From Lentisphaerota bacterium (GTDB taxonomy: Bacteria; Verrucomicrobiota; Kiritimatiellia; CAIQIC01; Lenti-01): DNA of 64,000 nucleotides. How positions within the stretch are numbered: the first letter of the stretch is position 1; every line of letters starts with the position of its first letter. The DNA lies in assembly GCA_012514035.1 (NCBI GenBank), contig JAAZBB010000035.1, positions 1 to 64,000 of the forward strand. The letters run 5' to 3'. Positions 26,196 to 36,554 of the stretch are shown piece by piece. The position numbers and the translations under genes were made by a program. Under the pieces are notes generated by a model that made no database searches, was not told the DNA's origin, and was given only the letters and a program-made list of their open reading frames with translations.

Positions 26196-27365
26196 TTACT
26201 TGGCTTCGTAGCGGCGTTTGTGGTCCTTGATGCCGGCGAGGCGGAAGGGGCCGCCGCGGTAGGGGGCGAAAACATGATCGGCGCCGTCCTTCGGCACGCC
26301 GTAGTTGAAGATGTCCTCATACTGCCGGTAGGTGACGGGCACGCGGGTGTCGAGTTGCGCGCGGTGCTGATCGGTGAAGAGGTGCTCGCGATGGCCGCGC
26401 TGGACGATCCCCGAGAAGAATTCCGCCATGCAGCCCGAACCGTAGGAGAAAAGACCGAGGCGCTGGTCGTCGAGCGCGGCGGGGGCGTTGTCCAGGAGCG
26501 AGCAGAGCGATTCGTACACGCAGGCGGCGTAGGTGTTGCCGGTCTGCCGGTTATAGAGCAATCCGGCATCCAGCAGGCGTTCGATCTCGGGCTTGGGCGG
26601 CAGTTCGATGCCATCGGCCTTGCACAGGCGCTCGAAGGACTTGCGGGCGATCTTGGTGAAGGGCAGGTGGAAGCAGTAGTGGGCGTGGTCGGCCAGGCCG
26701 CGGCCTGAGGCGGCCTTGTAGCTGTTCCACGCCTCGATGAGCGTGGTGAGGTACATGCGGGTCGAATACTTGCCGTCCACAAAGGCTTCCTCGCGGTAGT
26801 TGGGCCGCCAGAAGTCCATGATGTCTTCGGTGTAGAAGCCGGTTTCGGGATCGAGGGCCAGCACGCGCGGGCGGGTGGCGACGAGCATGGCGACGGCACC
26901 GGCGCCCTGCGTGGGCTCGCCAGGGCTGGCGAGATCGTAGCGGGCGATGTCCGCAGCGAGGATCAGGGCCCGGGTGTGGGGGCGGGCCGCGACCATGGCG
27001 GCGGCCATGCGCAGGCTGGCCGTGGCGCCATAGCAGGCTTCCTTGACCTCGATGCAGCGGCAGGCCGCGGGCAGGCCCAGCAGCCGGTGGCAGAAGCAGG
27101 CCGCGGCCTTGGATTGGTCGACGCCCGATTCGGTGGCGAAAATCAGCAGCTCGATGTTCTCGCGCCCGGCCTTTTCGACGATCGGCAGGGCGGCATTGGC
27201 CGCGAGCGTGACGATGTCCTGATCGGGCGGCACAACCGCCATGCGCTCCTGGCCGATGCCAATGACGAACTTGTCGGGATCCACCCCGCGCTTTTCGGCC
27301 AGCGTCCGCAGGTCGAGATAGTAGGACGGGGTGTGGAAGGAAATGAGATCAATACCGATTTTCAT
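26196..27365 (-). CDS. mvaS: Hydroxymethylglutaryl-CoA synthase
   Basis: MKIGIDLISFHTPSYYLDLRTLAEKRGVDPDKFVIGIGQERMAV..., active-site region 'IEVKEACYGATASLRMA'. Confidence 0.9.
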   Translation of the reverse strand: MKIGIDLISFHTPSYYLDLRTLAEKRGVDPDKFVIGIGQERMAVVPPDQDIVTLAANAALPIVEKAGRENIELLIFATESGVDQSKAAACFCHRLLGLPAACRCIEVKEACYGATASLRMAAAMVAARPHTRALILAADIARYDLASPGEPTQGAGAVAMLVATRPRVLALDPETGFYTEDIMDFWRPNYREEAFVDGKYSTRMYLTTLIEAWNSYKAASGRGLADHAHYCFHLPFTKIARKSFERLCKADGIELPPKPEIERLLDAGLLYNRQTGNTYAACVYESLCSLLDNAPAALDDQRLGLFSYGSGCMAEFFSGIVQRGHREHLFTDQHRAQLDTRVPVTYRQYEDIFNYGVPKDGADHVFAPYRGGPFRLAGIKDHKRRYEAK

Positions 27366-27420
27366 GGCTGTGGCGGGCGGAGCCCGAACGGCCCGCAGGC
27401 GCGCCTGCGTCCTTCCGGGG

Positions 27421-27470
27421 TTTTCCACACCGTGGAAAAAACCTAGCATTTTTTCCACACAATGGAAAAA
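27421..27470. promoter_or_regulatory. Two TTTTCCA-N5-TGGAAAA dyad sites upstream of mvaS
   Basis: TTTTCCA-CACCG-TGGAAAAA and TTTTTTCCA-CACAA-TGGAAAAA. Confidence 0.65.
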
Positions 27471-27865
27471 CTTTTCGCGGGCGGGATGACGGAGGGGGAT
27501 CATTCCGCTCGCATATTACAGGAATCAAGGCACTACGCGACGGGGGCGTCGCGTCCACATTGTTCGTCGTGCAGCTTTCAGGCTGTGATTCTGCACCCGA
27601 TCGAAGATGCATCCCGCGCCTTGCATCGGGGCCGGACCATTCTGCAATAAGTAGCAGGCTAATGACTAACGAATGACAAAAGCCGGGAAGCCGCATCCCA
27701 ATTTGACGCAAAAGTGAACAAAGTGTACCCTACACCAGCAATTACTTGAAGGTCACGTTCCGGTCATGTTGTCGTGCATAACCTGACCCGGAAAAGAAGA
27801 CCAAAGGCAGGCCAGAGGATGATGCGTTGCGATTGTCATCCAAAACCATGAGAGCGAGGCCGATC

Positions 27866-29725
27866 ATGATGACATTGAATTCGATGAATCCTTTTTCACG
27901 GACGGTTGCCGTGGCCGGGGCGCTCCTGGCGCTGTTCCTCCTGGCGGGGACATCCGATGCTACCATCAATTCCTCCCTCCAGATGCAACTGGGCAATCCG
28001 ACCTCGGCCACCGTGAATCCCACCAACCGCAGCAATTACCTGGTCACGCGCACGGTGGAGGCCTTGGATTTCTGCGACCTGCTGGGCGTGCCGCGGTGGG
28101 CAAGCTGGGACCTGACCGGTTCGGATATCGGTTCCGCCACGCGCTCCTCGTATTTTTACACGGACACCAGCCTGCCATCGGCCTTTTACCGGGTGAAGAC
28201 CGCCGACTACACCAATTCCGGCTACGATCGCGGGCACCTCTGTCCATCGCAAGACCGCACGGACACGACGGCCAACAACAAGCTGGTGTTTTTCATGTCC
28301 AACATCATGCCGCAAACTTCGGAAAACAATCAGGGGCCGTGGGCGAGATTTGAAGACTACTGCCAAGCGCTGGCGCAGACCGGCAACGAACTGCTCATCC
28401 TGTGCGGTCCCAGCGCCTTCACTGGCAGCAGGATTCAGCCGAGCGGCAAGGTTGCGATTCCCGGTGTCACCTGGAAGATTGTGGTGGTGGTGCCCGCCGG
28501 CAGCGGCAGCGCCGCCAGCCGGATCACGACGGCAACCCGCGTGATTTCCGTCAAGATGCCCAACGTGGCCGGCATCCGCACCACGCCTTGGACGAACTAC
28601 ATCACCTCTGCCAAGCAGATCCAGGCGGACACCGCCTACAAGTTCTTTTCGGCGCTTTCCGCCAGCATTGCGGAAGTGCTGCTGGCCAAGGTGGACGGGG
28701 CGGCGACCCCGGTGATCCGCTCGTTCACCCCGATAAGCGGTCCCGTGGGAACGACTGTCACCATCAACGGGAGCGGCCTAACAGGGGCTTCCAGCGTGAA
28801 ATTCAATGGAAAGGCGGCCGCGTTCTCGGTGGCCTCGGCCGCGAAGATCACGGCAACGGTGCCCAGTGGCGCGACCAGCGGATCCATTTCAATCATTGCT
28901 CCGGGCGGCCTGGTCACCAGCAGCGCCAAATTCACGGTCTCGATGACAACCACACCTTCCCTGCCCTCCATCGTGAGCTTTTCGCCGGCCAGCGGCGCGG
29001 TGGGAACTACGGTGACGATCACCGGGGCTAATTTCACCGGTGCGACCAGCGTCAAGTTCAACGGCACGGCGGCGGCGTTCACGGTGGTTTCCGCCACCAA
29101 AATCACGGCGACGGTGCCCAGCGGTGCGACCACGGGGACCATCAAGGTGACGACGGCGGCGGGAACGGCCACCAGTTCCGGAAGTTTCACAGTGAGCAGC
29201 AGCGGCACCGGCAAGGTGGTGATCAGCCAGGTGTATGGCGGCGGGGGCAACTCCGGCGCCACCTACAAGAACGACTTCATCGAGTTATACAACTCCGGAA
29301 CGGCGACGGTGGACTTGAGCGCCTATGCGATCCAATATGCCAGCGCCTCCAGCGCGACCTGGTCGACGACCACGCTCTCCGGCTCCCTTGCCCCCGGGAA
29401 ATACTATCTGATCAAGGAAGCCGCGGGGAGTGGCGGAACGAAGTCTCTTCCCACATCGCAGGCGACGGGCTCAATCAATCTGGCAGCCACTTCCGGAAAG
29501 GTGGCCTTGACCAAGACCCAGACCAGGCTCACTGTGTCCAATCCGGTCGGAAGCGCCAACGTGGTGGATTTCGTCGGCTATGGTTCGGCCAACGCCTATG
29601 AAGGCAGCGGTCCCGCGCCCACCCTCTCCAACATCAAGTCCGCGCTGCGGTCGGGGAACGGTGCCACCGACACCAACAATAACGCCGCCGACTTCTCCGC
29701 CGGAACCGTCAATCCGCGCAATTAA
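27866..29725 (+). CDS. Secreted DNA/RNA non-specific endonuclease with two IPT/TIG domains and a C-terminal lamin-tail domain
   Basis: 'DYTNSGYDRGHLCPSQDRT' ββα-Me DRGH motif; two repeats 'VIRSFTPISGPVGTTVTINGSGL' / 'SIVSFSPASGAVGTTVTITGANF'; 'VVISQVYGGGGNSGATYKNDFIELYNSGTATVDLS' LTD. Confidence 0.87.
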   Translation: MMTLNSMNPFSRTVAVAGALLALFLLAGTSDATINSSLQMQLGNPTSATVNPTNRSNYLVTRTVEALDFCDLLGVPRWASWDLTGSDIGSATRSSYFYTDTSLPSAFYRVKTADYTNSGYDRGHLCPSQDRTDTTANNKLVFFMSNIMPQTSENNQGPWARFEDYCQALAQTGNELLILCGPSAFTGSRIQPSGKVAIPGVTWKIVVVVPAGSGSAASRITTATRVISVKMPNVAGIRTTPWTNYITSAKQIQADTAYKFFSALSASIAEVLLAKVDGAATPVIRSFTPISGPVGTTVTINGSGLTGASSVKFNGKAAAFSVASAAKITATVPSGATSGSISIIAPGGLVTSSAKFTVSMTTTPSLPSIVSFSPASGAVGTTVTITGANFTGATSVKFNGTAAAFTVVSATKITATVPSGATTGTIKVTTAAGTATSSGSFTVSSSGTGKVVISQVYGGGGNSGATYKNDFIELYNSGTATVDLSAYAIQYASASSATWSTTTLSGSLAPGKYYLIKEAAGSGGTKSLPTSQATGSINLAATSGKVALTKTQTRLTVSNPVGSANVVDFVGYGSANAYEGSGPAPTLSNIKSALRSGNGATDTNNNAADFSAGTVNPRN

Positions 29726-29770
29726 CGCCGTTGACCTGAATACAACGGCTCCGCCCGGGCGGGATGCGTG

Positions 29771-31288
29771 ATGGCTAATCGAGGCTGGAATCGCCGGATA
29801 CTGATCCTCATCGTTTGCGCCTTGGGCGTGGGCTATCTTGTTTTTCGCGGCGGGTTCCGCACTCCTCGTGTCAAACCCGTTGCGTTGCACACGGCTCCGC
29901 TGGCGGCCACAACCAACCTTCCCCCTACAGCCCAACCCGCCCCGGCTGGGCCATCGGCCCCGGCCGCAGTGGCAATTTCCGCATCCGATGTGCCCGAGGC
30001 GCAGGCGTTAAATAAAGCCTTGCTCCTCGAAGATCCGATCCTCCGCTCCATGGAATTCGGACGCCAGTTTGCCGAATGGTACAAGCGCGATCCCGAGGCG
30101 GCCTTGACCTATCTGCGGCTAATGCCCCGGGGCAACGAATTCAACACGGCCCTGTTTTCCGTTCTGGAGGATATCGGGCAGCAAAACGCGGAACGCGCCT
30201 TAGCCTTGGCGCAAGAGTTGGCCACCAACAGCGAGCAACGGGTGGTGTATAACATCCTCTTCGACCAGTTTGCCCGGCAGGATTTTCAGCAAGCCGTCCA
30301 ATGGCTGGACCAAGTGCCTCCCGGGGAAGGACGGATCAATGCCGCGCGGGCCTTGGCCGCGCGCCGGGCCCAAGAGGATCTCGATGCGGCCTTGGCTTGG
30401 GCGCAAAGCCTGGACGATCCGGCCGATCGGGGCCCCGCGATCGAATCGGTGCTGTTCGACCTGACCGAAATCAAGCCCTGGCAGGCATTCGAGGTGGCGG
30501 TCCGGAATCTCAACGGCGATGAACTGGAGCGGACGCTGAGCCTGATCCTGAATGAATTGAAAACCATCGATCCGGACAAAGCGGCGGCGCTGGTGCAAAT
30601 GCTCCTGCCCGGCGAGACCCGGACACATGCCACGATGGGCCTCGTGCGCGCCATGTCGGAACGGGATCCCTACGCGGCCCTGGACTGGACGCATACGCTA
30701 CCGTCGGACGAGCTGCGCCAATTGGCGTTGCACAATGTGTTGGATGTGTGGCTGGCGGCTGCGCCCGACGAGGCAAGCGCATTCGTTTCAGGAATGACTG
30801 CCGGTCCCGAGCAGGACCAGGCGGCGGCCTATCTGGCGGAAAATCTTGCGGGCTCCGATCCCGCGGCCGCGATGACGTGGGTTCGAGAATTGCCGAACGA
30901 CTCCGCCCGATTGGCCGCCAACGTCGGCTTGGCCTCCGGCTGGGCGAAAACCGACCCCGCCGCTGCCGCGGATTGGGCATCAAGTTTGCCCGCGGACAAA
31001 CCGCAGCGGACAGAGGCCATGGATGCAGCCTTGTCCTACTGGGTGCTGGCGGATGTTCCCGCCGCCGTTCAATATGTACGCGGCCTTCCTTCCTGCCAGT
31101 TGCGCGATGACGGCTTGGATGCGTTGAGTTCACTCTTAAGCGCCCGCGAGCCGGCGTTGGCGGTCGAACTGGCCAACGCGATCCAAAATGCGCACTTGCG
31201 AGAAGAAGCGCTGGCCGCGACCTATCCGGAATGGGAAAAAACGGATCCTGACGCGGCTCGGAACTGGTTGACGAGCACCAATCGCTAG
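29771..31288 (+). CDS. Membrane-anchored or secreted alpha-helical repeat protein
   Basis: N-terminal TM, proline/alanine linker, then ~30-40 aa helical repeats (..AAADWASSLPADKPQRTEAMDAALSYWVLADVPAAVQYVRGLP..). Confidence 0.65.
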   Translation: MANRGWNRRILILIVCALGVGYLVFRGGFRTPRVKPVALHTAPLAATTNLPPTAQPAPAGPSAPAAVAISASDVPEAQALNKALLLEDPILRSMEFGRQFAEWYKRDPEAALTYLRLMPRGNEFNTALFSVLEDIGQQNAERALALAQELATNSEQRVVYNILFDQFARQDFQQAVQWLDQVPPGEGRINAARALAARRAQEDLDAALAWAQSLDDPADRGPAIESVLFDLTEIKPWQAFEVAVRNLNGDELERTLSLILNELKTIDPDKAAALVQMLLPGETRTHATMGLVRAMSERDPYAALDWTHTLPSDELRQLALHNVLDVWLAAAPDEASAFVSGMTAGPEQDQAAAYLAENLAGSDPAAAMTWVRELPNDSARLAANVGLASGWAKTDPAAAADWASSLPADKPQRTEAMDAALSYWVLADVPAAVQYVRGLPSCQLRDDGLDALSSLLSAREPALAVELANAIQNAHLREEALAATYPEWEKTDPDAARNWLTSTNR

Positions 31289-31433
31289 CCAGCAAAAATC
31301 CACCGCGATCCACACGGTTGAGAACGTCGAAAGGCAGGGGCCTCCGCGGTTCTGGATTGGCGGCGTTTGGTTTCCCCTGCAAAACGTGTAACGCCGGGGG
31401 ACAGCACTGCGACTGAAGAGGGCGATGAGCCGG

Positions 31434-32282
31434 TCAGGTCAGCATGTTATGAAAGAGCCGCCGGGCGGTGGCCGTGGTTTGCGCCGCGATGTCCCCGGCG
31501 CTCGTGCCGCGGATTTCGGCCAGATGGTGCCCGATCCAGGGGATGTTGCCAGGCTCGGAAAGGGGTTTTCCATCCGCGCCGGTCAGATGGGGCGCGACGC
31601 CGGCAGGCAGGGTGGGGGGCAGGTCGGGGGCGTCGGATTCGAGCAGAAAATGGCCGGCGGGGGCGCGTGCGGCGTTGTCCCGGGCGCGGACGTTCTTGGG
31701 GCGCGTCAGGGTGCCGCCGAAGGAGATGTGCACGTTTTTTTGCGCGAGGGCAGGCAGGGCCTCGGGGGGGCCGGAGTAGGCGTGGATCAGGATTCCGGCG
31801 GGATGTGGCGGCAGGGCGAGCAGGATCTCCAGCATGGCGCCCCAGGCGTCGCGGCAGTGCAGGCTGGCAGGCCGGGCCAGTTCGTAGGAGAGTTCAAGCT
31901 GGGCGCGGAAGACGGCTGCACGGTCGACGTCGAGTCCGTCGCCAACGCGCGCGTCCAGGCCGATTTCGCCGATGCCGGCGGGGCGGGCGGCGAGCCGGTC
32001 GCGCAGATTCTGAAGCCAGCGGGCGCTGCGGTCTTGGATGAACCAGGGATGGAGGCCGAAGGAACTGATCACCAGCCCGGGATGCTGGTCGGCCAGGGCC
32101 GCGACGGCGGGCCAGTCGGCCTCGCGGGTGGCGGCGACGTGAAGCAGTTGGACGCCGGCCGCGCGGGCACGGTCGAGAATGTTCGGCAGGTGCGGCGCCA
32201 GGCGCGGGTCTTGCAGATGGCTGTGGGCGTCGGCCCAGACAAGATTTTGGGTGGTGGGGGCCCAAACGGGTGATATGCTCAT
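31434..32282 (-). CDS. TatD-family metal-dependent hydrolase
   Basis: LVWADAHSHLQDPRL..., FGLHPWF, AGIGEIGLDARV, SLHCRDAW, LIHAYSG, FLLESDAPDLPP. Confidence 0.88.
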   Translation of the reverse strand: MSISPVWAPTTQNLVWADAHSHLQDPRLAPHLPNILDRARAAGVQLLHVAATREADWPAVAALADQHPGLVISSFGLHPWFIQDRSARWLQNLRDRLAARPAGIGEIGLDARVGDGLDVDRAAVFRAQLELSYELARPASLHCRDAWGAMLEILLALPPHPAGILIHAYSGPPEALPALAQKNVHISFGGTLTRPKNVRARDNAARAPAGHFLLESDAPDLPPTLPAGVAPHLTGADGKPLSEPGNIPWIGHHLAEIRGTSAGDIAAQTTATARRLFHNMLT

Positions 32283-33807
32283 GGCAAACATGGTGGTAGG
32301 GCGTTTCATTCCAGTCAATCCGCAAAGGCGCTGGTGGTGCGGCGGGGCCGGTCTGCTGGCGGCGGCGCTGCTGACGGGCTGCAGCACGTTCAGCCAGTAT
32401 CCGCTGGGCATGGAGCAGACGACGCTCGGGCCGCTGCGGACCGGGCAGGCCACCGACTATGCCCGGACGTTCCGCAAGCGGATCCAAGGGCGGGACAAGG
32501 TGCTCTTTGCCATGGAAATGGGGCGCACGGCGCAACTGGCGGGCCATGTCGAGGAATCGCGGACAGCGTTTGAAGCGGCCATCGCGGCGACGACGGCGCA
32601 GGATGACAAGGCCACGATTTCCGCCTCGGGCGCGGCGGCTCAGACCGGGGCGCTGCTGGTGAATGACAAGGCGATCCCCTACCAGGCGCCCAGCTGCGAA
32701 CGGACGCTGGTGCATCATTACCAGGCGCTCAATTACCTGGCGCTGGGCGACCTGTCCGGGGCCGGGGTCGAAATCCGCCGCGCCAACCGCGAACAGGAAG
32801 AGGCCCAGCAGCGCCGGGCCCGTGAAATCTATCGGGCCCAGTCCGCCGAGGGGAACGGGCCGCCGGAAGGCGAACGCGATCCGGCCCTGGCCACGGTCTA
32901 TGCCGGACTCGATGAACTGGCCGGGGCCGTGAAGCATTCGTTCCTGAACGCCGCGACGTTCTATCTGTCGTCCGTCGTCTGGGAAATGCTGGAGGAGCCG
33001 AATGACGCGTACATCGATTTGAAACGGGCGCTGGAGATTTATCCGGACAATCCCCACGTGCAGCGGGATGTCATCCGGCTGGGCAAACGACTGGGGATGC
33101 GCGAGGACGTGGCGGACTTTGTGCGGCGGTTTCCTGCCGCCGCGGAGACTCCGCCGGATGGCGCCCGGGCGGGAAAAGCCCGGCTGGTGGTGATCTACGA
33201 GGAGGGGCTGGTGCCGCCGAAATCGGAGGTGGCTCTGCCGTATCCGTTGCCGTCATCCGGGGCCATCGGGATGATCGCGCTGCCGACCTATGCGACGAAA
33301 GCGCCACCAGCCATGCCGCTGCCCGTGGCCGTGGATGGGACGGAACTGGGGCGCACGGCGCCGATCTGCGACCTGGGGGCGTTGGCGGCGCGGGCGCTGG
33401 AGGAGAAAATGCCCGGGATCCTGGCCCGGCAGATCACGCGGGCCATCGCCAAGGGGGCGGCCGCCTATGCCGTGGACAACCACCGGCACGACGCGCGGGA
33501 TCATCGCCGCCGGTCGGGGCCGTACCGTCAGGAGGTGGTTGATGCCGACGACCTGGGCGTGATGCTCATTACGCTCTTCAACTTGTTTTCCGAGCAGGCC
33601 GATCTGCGCAGTTGGCTGACCCTGCCAGCCCATATGCACGTGTTCAGCGGCTGGGTCGAGCCGGGCGCGCGCCAGGTGGCGCTGGGCCCGGCCCCCAACC
33701 AACCGGCGTGGACCGGCCCGGTAACTTTTTCGGAGGGCAAAACGACCATCCTGGTTGTGTCACGCATTGATTTGGCTGTATATTCAATGATCATCATGCA
33801 ACCATGA
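32275..33807 (+). CDS. COG3014-like TPR lipoprotein
   Basis: Lipobox 'LLAAALLTGCSTF', 'LVHHYQALNYLALGDLSGAGVEIRRANREQEEAQ', 'YIDLKRALEIYPDNPHVQRDVI'. Confidence 0.75.
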   Translation: MLMANMVVGRFIPVNPQRRWWCGGAGLLAAALLTGCSTFSQYPLGMEQTTLGPLRTGQATDYARTFRKRIQGRDKVLFAMEMGRTAQLAGHVEESRTAFEAAIAATTAQDDKATISASGAAAQTGALLVNDKAIPYQAPSCERTLVHHYQALNYLALGDLSGAGVEIRRANREQEEAQQRRAREIYRAQSAEGNGPPEGERDPALATVYAGLDELAGAVKHSFLNAATFYLSSVVWEMLEEPNDAYIDLKRALEIYPDNPHVQRDVIRLGKRLGMREDVADFVRRFPAAAETPPDGARAGKARLVVIYEEGLVPPKSEVALPYPLPSSGAIGMIALPTYATKAPPAMPLPVAVDGTELGRTAPICDLGALAARALEEKMPGILARQITRAIAKGAAAYAVDNHRHDARDHRRRSGPYRQEVVDADDLGVMLITLFNLFSEQADLRSWLTLPAHMHVFSGWVEPGARQVALGPAPNQPAWTGPVTFSEGKTTILVVSRIDLAVYSMIIMQP

Positions 33808-33833
33808 GGATTCAGGATGCAAAGGAGCGCAAG

Positions 33834-34895
33834 ATGAAAACGGCATGGATGGTGTTGGCCTTGGCGCTGGGAACCATGACGGCAACCGCGGCGCCCTCGG
33901 TGGCGTTGTTTGTCCAGAATCGGGCCGGCGCCCAGTTGGATGGGCAACTGGATGCCTTTCAGGATCTGATTGGCACGCGGCTGTCGGACGCCGGCTTCGA
34001 GGTGATCCGCTACCAGGATGTCTTGGACCGCTTTGTGGAATCGCGCGGGGCGGAAGCAGGACAGGAACTCCGGCAGGCGGTGGAAGCCCTCCAAACCGCC
34101 AAAGCGGAAGGCACGGTGGATGGGCCGTCCCGTGAAGCGTCCGCCTTGCGGACCGCCCAGTTGATGGGCGCGGACTTCCTGGTGATGGCGTCCTTGGTTT
34201 CGCTGGGCGAGAACCAGAAGAATGTCCTGGCCTATGGCACGCAGCAGGAGATCGCCGAGACCACGCTGCGGATGGGCTTGCGCGTCCTGGAAGGCGCGCA
34301 GGGCCGCCAGATTTATGGCGATATTCTCGCGGTCAATGAAAAGGTCCAGCAGAACCAAAACATTCAGATGACACCGGGGGATTTGATCCCCACGCTGCTC
34401 GACCGCGGCGCGGTGGCGCTGGTGGAACACGTGCGCGAAAGCGCCGCCGCCATGGCGGCGGCCACGCCGGAGCCGACCCTGGCCTCCGTGACTTTTACCA
34501 GTCAGGTCGCCGGCGCGGCGGTGGAAATCGATGGCGTGGTGCTGGGCACGGCGCCCGGCGTCTTTCAGGTCCGCCCGGGCGTGCATGAGGTGCGCGTGGC
34601 GCGCGAAGGCTACGCCACCTGGGAAAAGAGTGTGGCTCTCCACGACGGGCTGACCCTCGACATTCCAATGGAATTGTCCGCCGAAGGCATTGCGCGCCAA
34701 GGCGAGCTGGAGGCCCAGGCCATCGCCCGCGAGCAGAGCACGGCCGAGGCCCAGGCCAAGGTTACCTTGGCCGAGGGCGAGGCCAAGAAGGACAGCGAAA
34801 GCTATATCCGGATCGAAGGCACGCCCCAGTCGCTGAGCATCGGTGACCTGGACGACCGCGACCGCGATTCCATCAACGTGATTCAGCAGAAATGA
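33834..34895 (+). CDS. Secreted CsgG-like/PEGA-domain protein
   Basis: MKTAWMVLALALGTMTATAAPSVALF signal peptide; 'GAAVEIDGVVLGTAPGVFQVRPGVHEVRVAREGYATWEKSV' PEGA motif; ORF overlaps the preceding stop (ATGA). Confidence 0.7.
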   Translation: MKTAWMVLALALGTMTATAAPSVALFVQNRAGAQLDGQLDAFQDLIGTRLSDAGFEVIRYQDVLDRFVESRGAEAGQELRQAVEALQTAKAEGTVDGPSREASALRTAQLMGADFLVMASLVSLGENQKNVLAYGTQQEIAETTLRMGLRVLEGAQGRQIYGDILAVNEKVQQNQNIQMTPGDLIPTLLDRGAVALVEHVRESAAAMAAATPEPTLASVTFTSQVAGAAVEIDGVVLGTAPGVFQVRPGVHEVRVAREGYATWEKSVALHDGLTLDIPMELSAEGIARQGELEAQAIAREQSTAEAQAKVTLAEGEAKKDSESYIRIEGTPQSLSIGDLDDRDRDSINVIQQK

Positions 34896-34921
34896 TCCAA
34901 GCGACAAATGGGAGAATGCGC

Positions 34922-35365
34922 ATGAAGACCAAGGCAAGGGTGGCTCTGGCGGCTGTGGCGGCCGCACTGGCGGCGGGCTGCGCCGCTCCAAACACAGCCG
35001 GCACCACGGTCGGCCTGGCGTCTGAAGGAGAGGGCGGCCTCCAGCAGATTCTGCAGACCGACAATGCCCGGCTGGCCAAACAACTCGAGGTGGTGGACAT
35101 GACCGTCGGCCAGACCAAGAACGGGTTGATGAAGGCCAGCGTGAAGGTGGCATCGCGCCTGAACAAGGACATCGGGGTGCAATCGAAGTTCGTATGGTTC
35201 GACGCCGAGGGAGCCGAAATCGATCCGGACACCGATCCGTGGCGTCCGCTGGTGCTGCACGGCAAGGAGACGCGGACTATCCAGGGCGTGGCGCCCAACG
35301 CCCGCGCCGTCTCCTTCCAATTACGCATCCGCGCGGGCGAAAAGACAAAGTGGATCATCAAGTAG
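34922..35365 (+). CDS. YcfL-like (DUF1425) lipoprotein
   Basis: Lipobox AALAAGCAAP; 'NKDIGVQSKFVWFDAEGAEIDPDTDPWRPLVLHGKETRTIQGVAPNARAVSFQLRI'. Confidence 0.75.
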   Translation: MKTKARVALAAVAAALAAGCAAPNTAGTTVGLASEGEGGLQQILQTDNARLAKQLEVVDMTVGQTKNGLMKASVKVASRLNKDIGVQSKFVWFDAEGAEIDPDTDPWRPLVLHGKETRTIQGVAPNARAVSFQLRIRAGEKTKWIIK

Positions 35366-35417
35366 GCGGCAGGCACAAAAGCAGTGAACGGGCGGTTGGC
35401 GCCCAAGGAGAAGGACA

Positions 35418-36005
35418 ATGAAACGCATGTGGAACTGGTTGGCGCCGGCAGCCGTGCTGGCCATGCTGGCGGCGGGCTGCACGACGACGGTGGAATACGG
35501 CGATCCCACCTCGGGAAAAGCCGTCGATACCGGCTTTGGCTCGGCGGACTTGCAAAAAATCGCCGCTAAAATGGTCGATTCGCTGCTGGCCGACGAGATC
35601 CTGGCGGAGATTTCGTCCGCCGGGCCGCCGCTGCTGATCGTGGACAAGGTCAAGAACAAGACGATGCAGCACATCGACACCGAGTCGATCACCGACAGCA
35701 TCCGGACCCGCCTGATCAAGTCGCGCATGTTCAGCTTCCAGGACCGGACGACGGAGGCGGCGCTGCAGGAGGAACTGGCCTATCAGCAGGCGGCCGCAAA
35801 AGATCCGATCGCGGCGGGCCAGCAGGATGCCCCGCGCTACATGCTGACGGCCAACCTGTCCGAGATCGAACAACGCGAAGGCCGGATCAAGGACGTGTAC
35901 TACAAGTTCACGATGAACCTGCGCGACCTGAAAAGCGGTCGCCTGATCTGGGCCGAAGAAGAGGAAATCCGCAAGATCAAGACCAAGGCTGTCATCGGAG
36001 GCTGA
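35418..36005 (+). CDS. LpoB-like penicillin-binding-protein activator lipoprotein
   Basis: AMLAAGCTTTVEYGD; 'DKVKNKTMQHIDTESITDSIRTRLIKSRMFSF', 'YYKFTMNLRDLKSGRLIWAEEEEIRK'. Confidence 0.82.
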   Translation: MKRMWNWLAPAAVLAMLAAGCTTTVEYGDPTSGKAVDTGFGSADLQKIAAKMVDSLLADEILAEISSAGPPLLIVDKVKNKTMQHIDTESITDSIRTRLIKSRMFSFQDRTTEAALQEELAYQQAAAKDPIAAGQQDAPRYMLTANLSEIEQREGRIKDVYYKFTMNLRDLKSGRLIWAEEEEIRKIKTKAVIGG

Positions 36006-36007
36006 AC

Positions 36008-36523
36008 ATGAAAAAGACCCTGGTCCTGCTGGCCCTGGCCGGCGCCTTGGCGGCGCCGGCCCCGGCCATCGAAACCACCCCGCTGCAAATCGGCATCTGG
36101 GGGCCGAGTGCCCAGTTGTTCCCCGCGTCGACCCGGGTCATGGGCTTGCGGTTGAACCTGGTCATGAGCGCCAACGACGAGGTTATGGGTTTCGATCTGG
36201 GGCTGGTGGGCCGGGCGGACCGGATGAGCGCCATCCAGGTGAACCTGGCCAACTGGGTCGAGACGGAATTCGCCGGAGTCAGCCTGGGCTTGTTCGGCCA
36301 GATGGGCTCGCTGGCGGGCCTGCAGGCGGGCCTGTTCAACACCGTGGCGAACGACCTGAGCGGATTCCAGGTGGGGCTGTTCAACCAGGCCGACAGCGTC
36401 TCCGGAATCCAGATCGGCTTGATCAATCGCGCGGTGACGCTGCGGGGGCTGCAGATCGGACTGGCCAATCTGGTCGAGGAGGGGCCGGTCACATTCTTCC
36501 CCATTCTCAATGCGGCATTCTAG
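36008..36523 (+). CDS. LA_2272-type surface-repeat protein
   Basis: Repeats 'GLQAGLFNTVANDLSGFQVGLFNQADSVSGIQIGLINRAVTLRGLQIGLAN'. Confidence 0.7.
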   Translation: MKKTLVLLALAGALAAPAPAIETTPLQIGIWGPSAQLFPASTRVMGLRLNLVMSANDEVMGFDLGLVGRADRMSAIQVNLANWVETEFAGVSLGLFGQMGSLAGLQAGLFNTVANDLSGFQVGLFNQADSVSGIQIGLINRAVTLRGLQIGLANLVEEGPVTFFPILNAAF

Positions 36524-36554
36524 GCGCAGCCCGGAAATCTCAAGGAGGCCGGAC

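Noticed and set aside
33528-35153. 541-aa - strand ORF
   Set aside because: Antisense of the PEGA-protein and lipoprotein genes.
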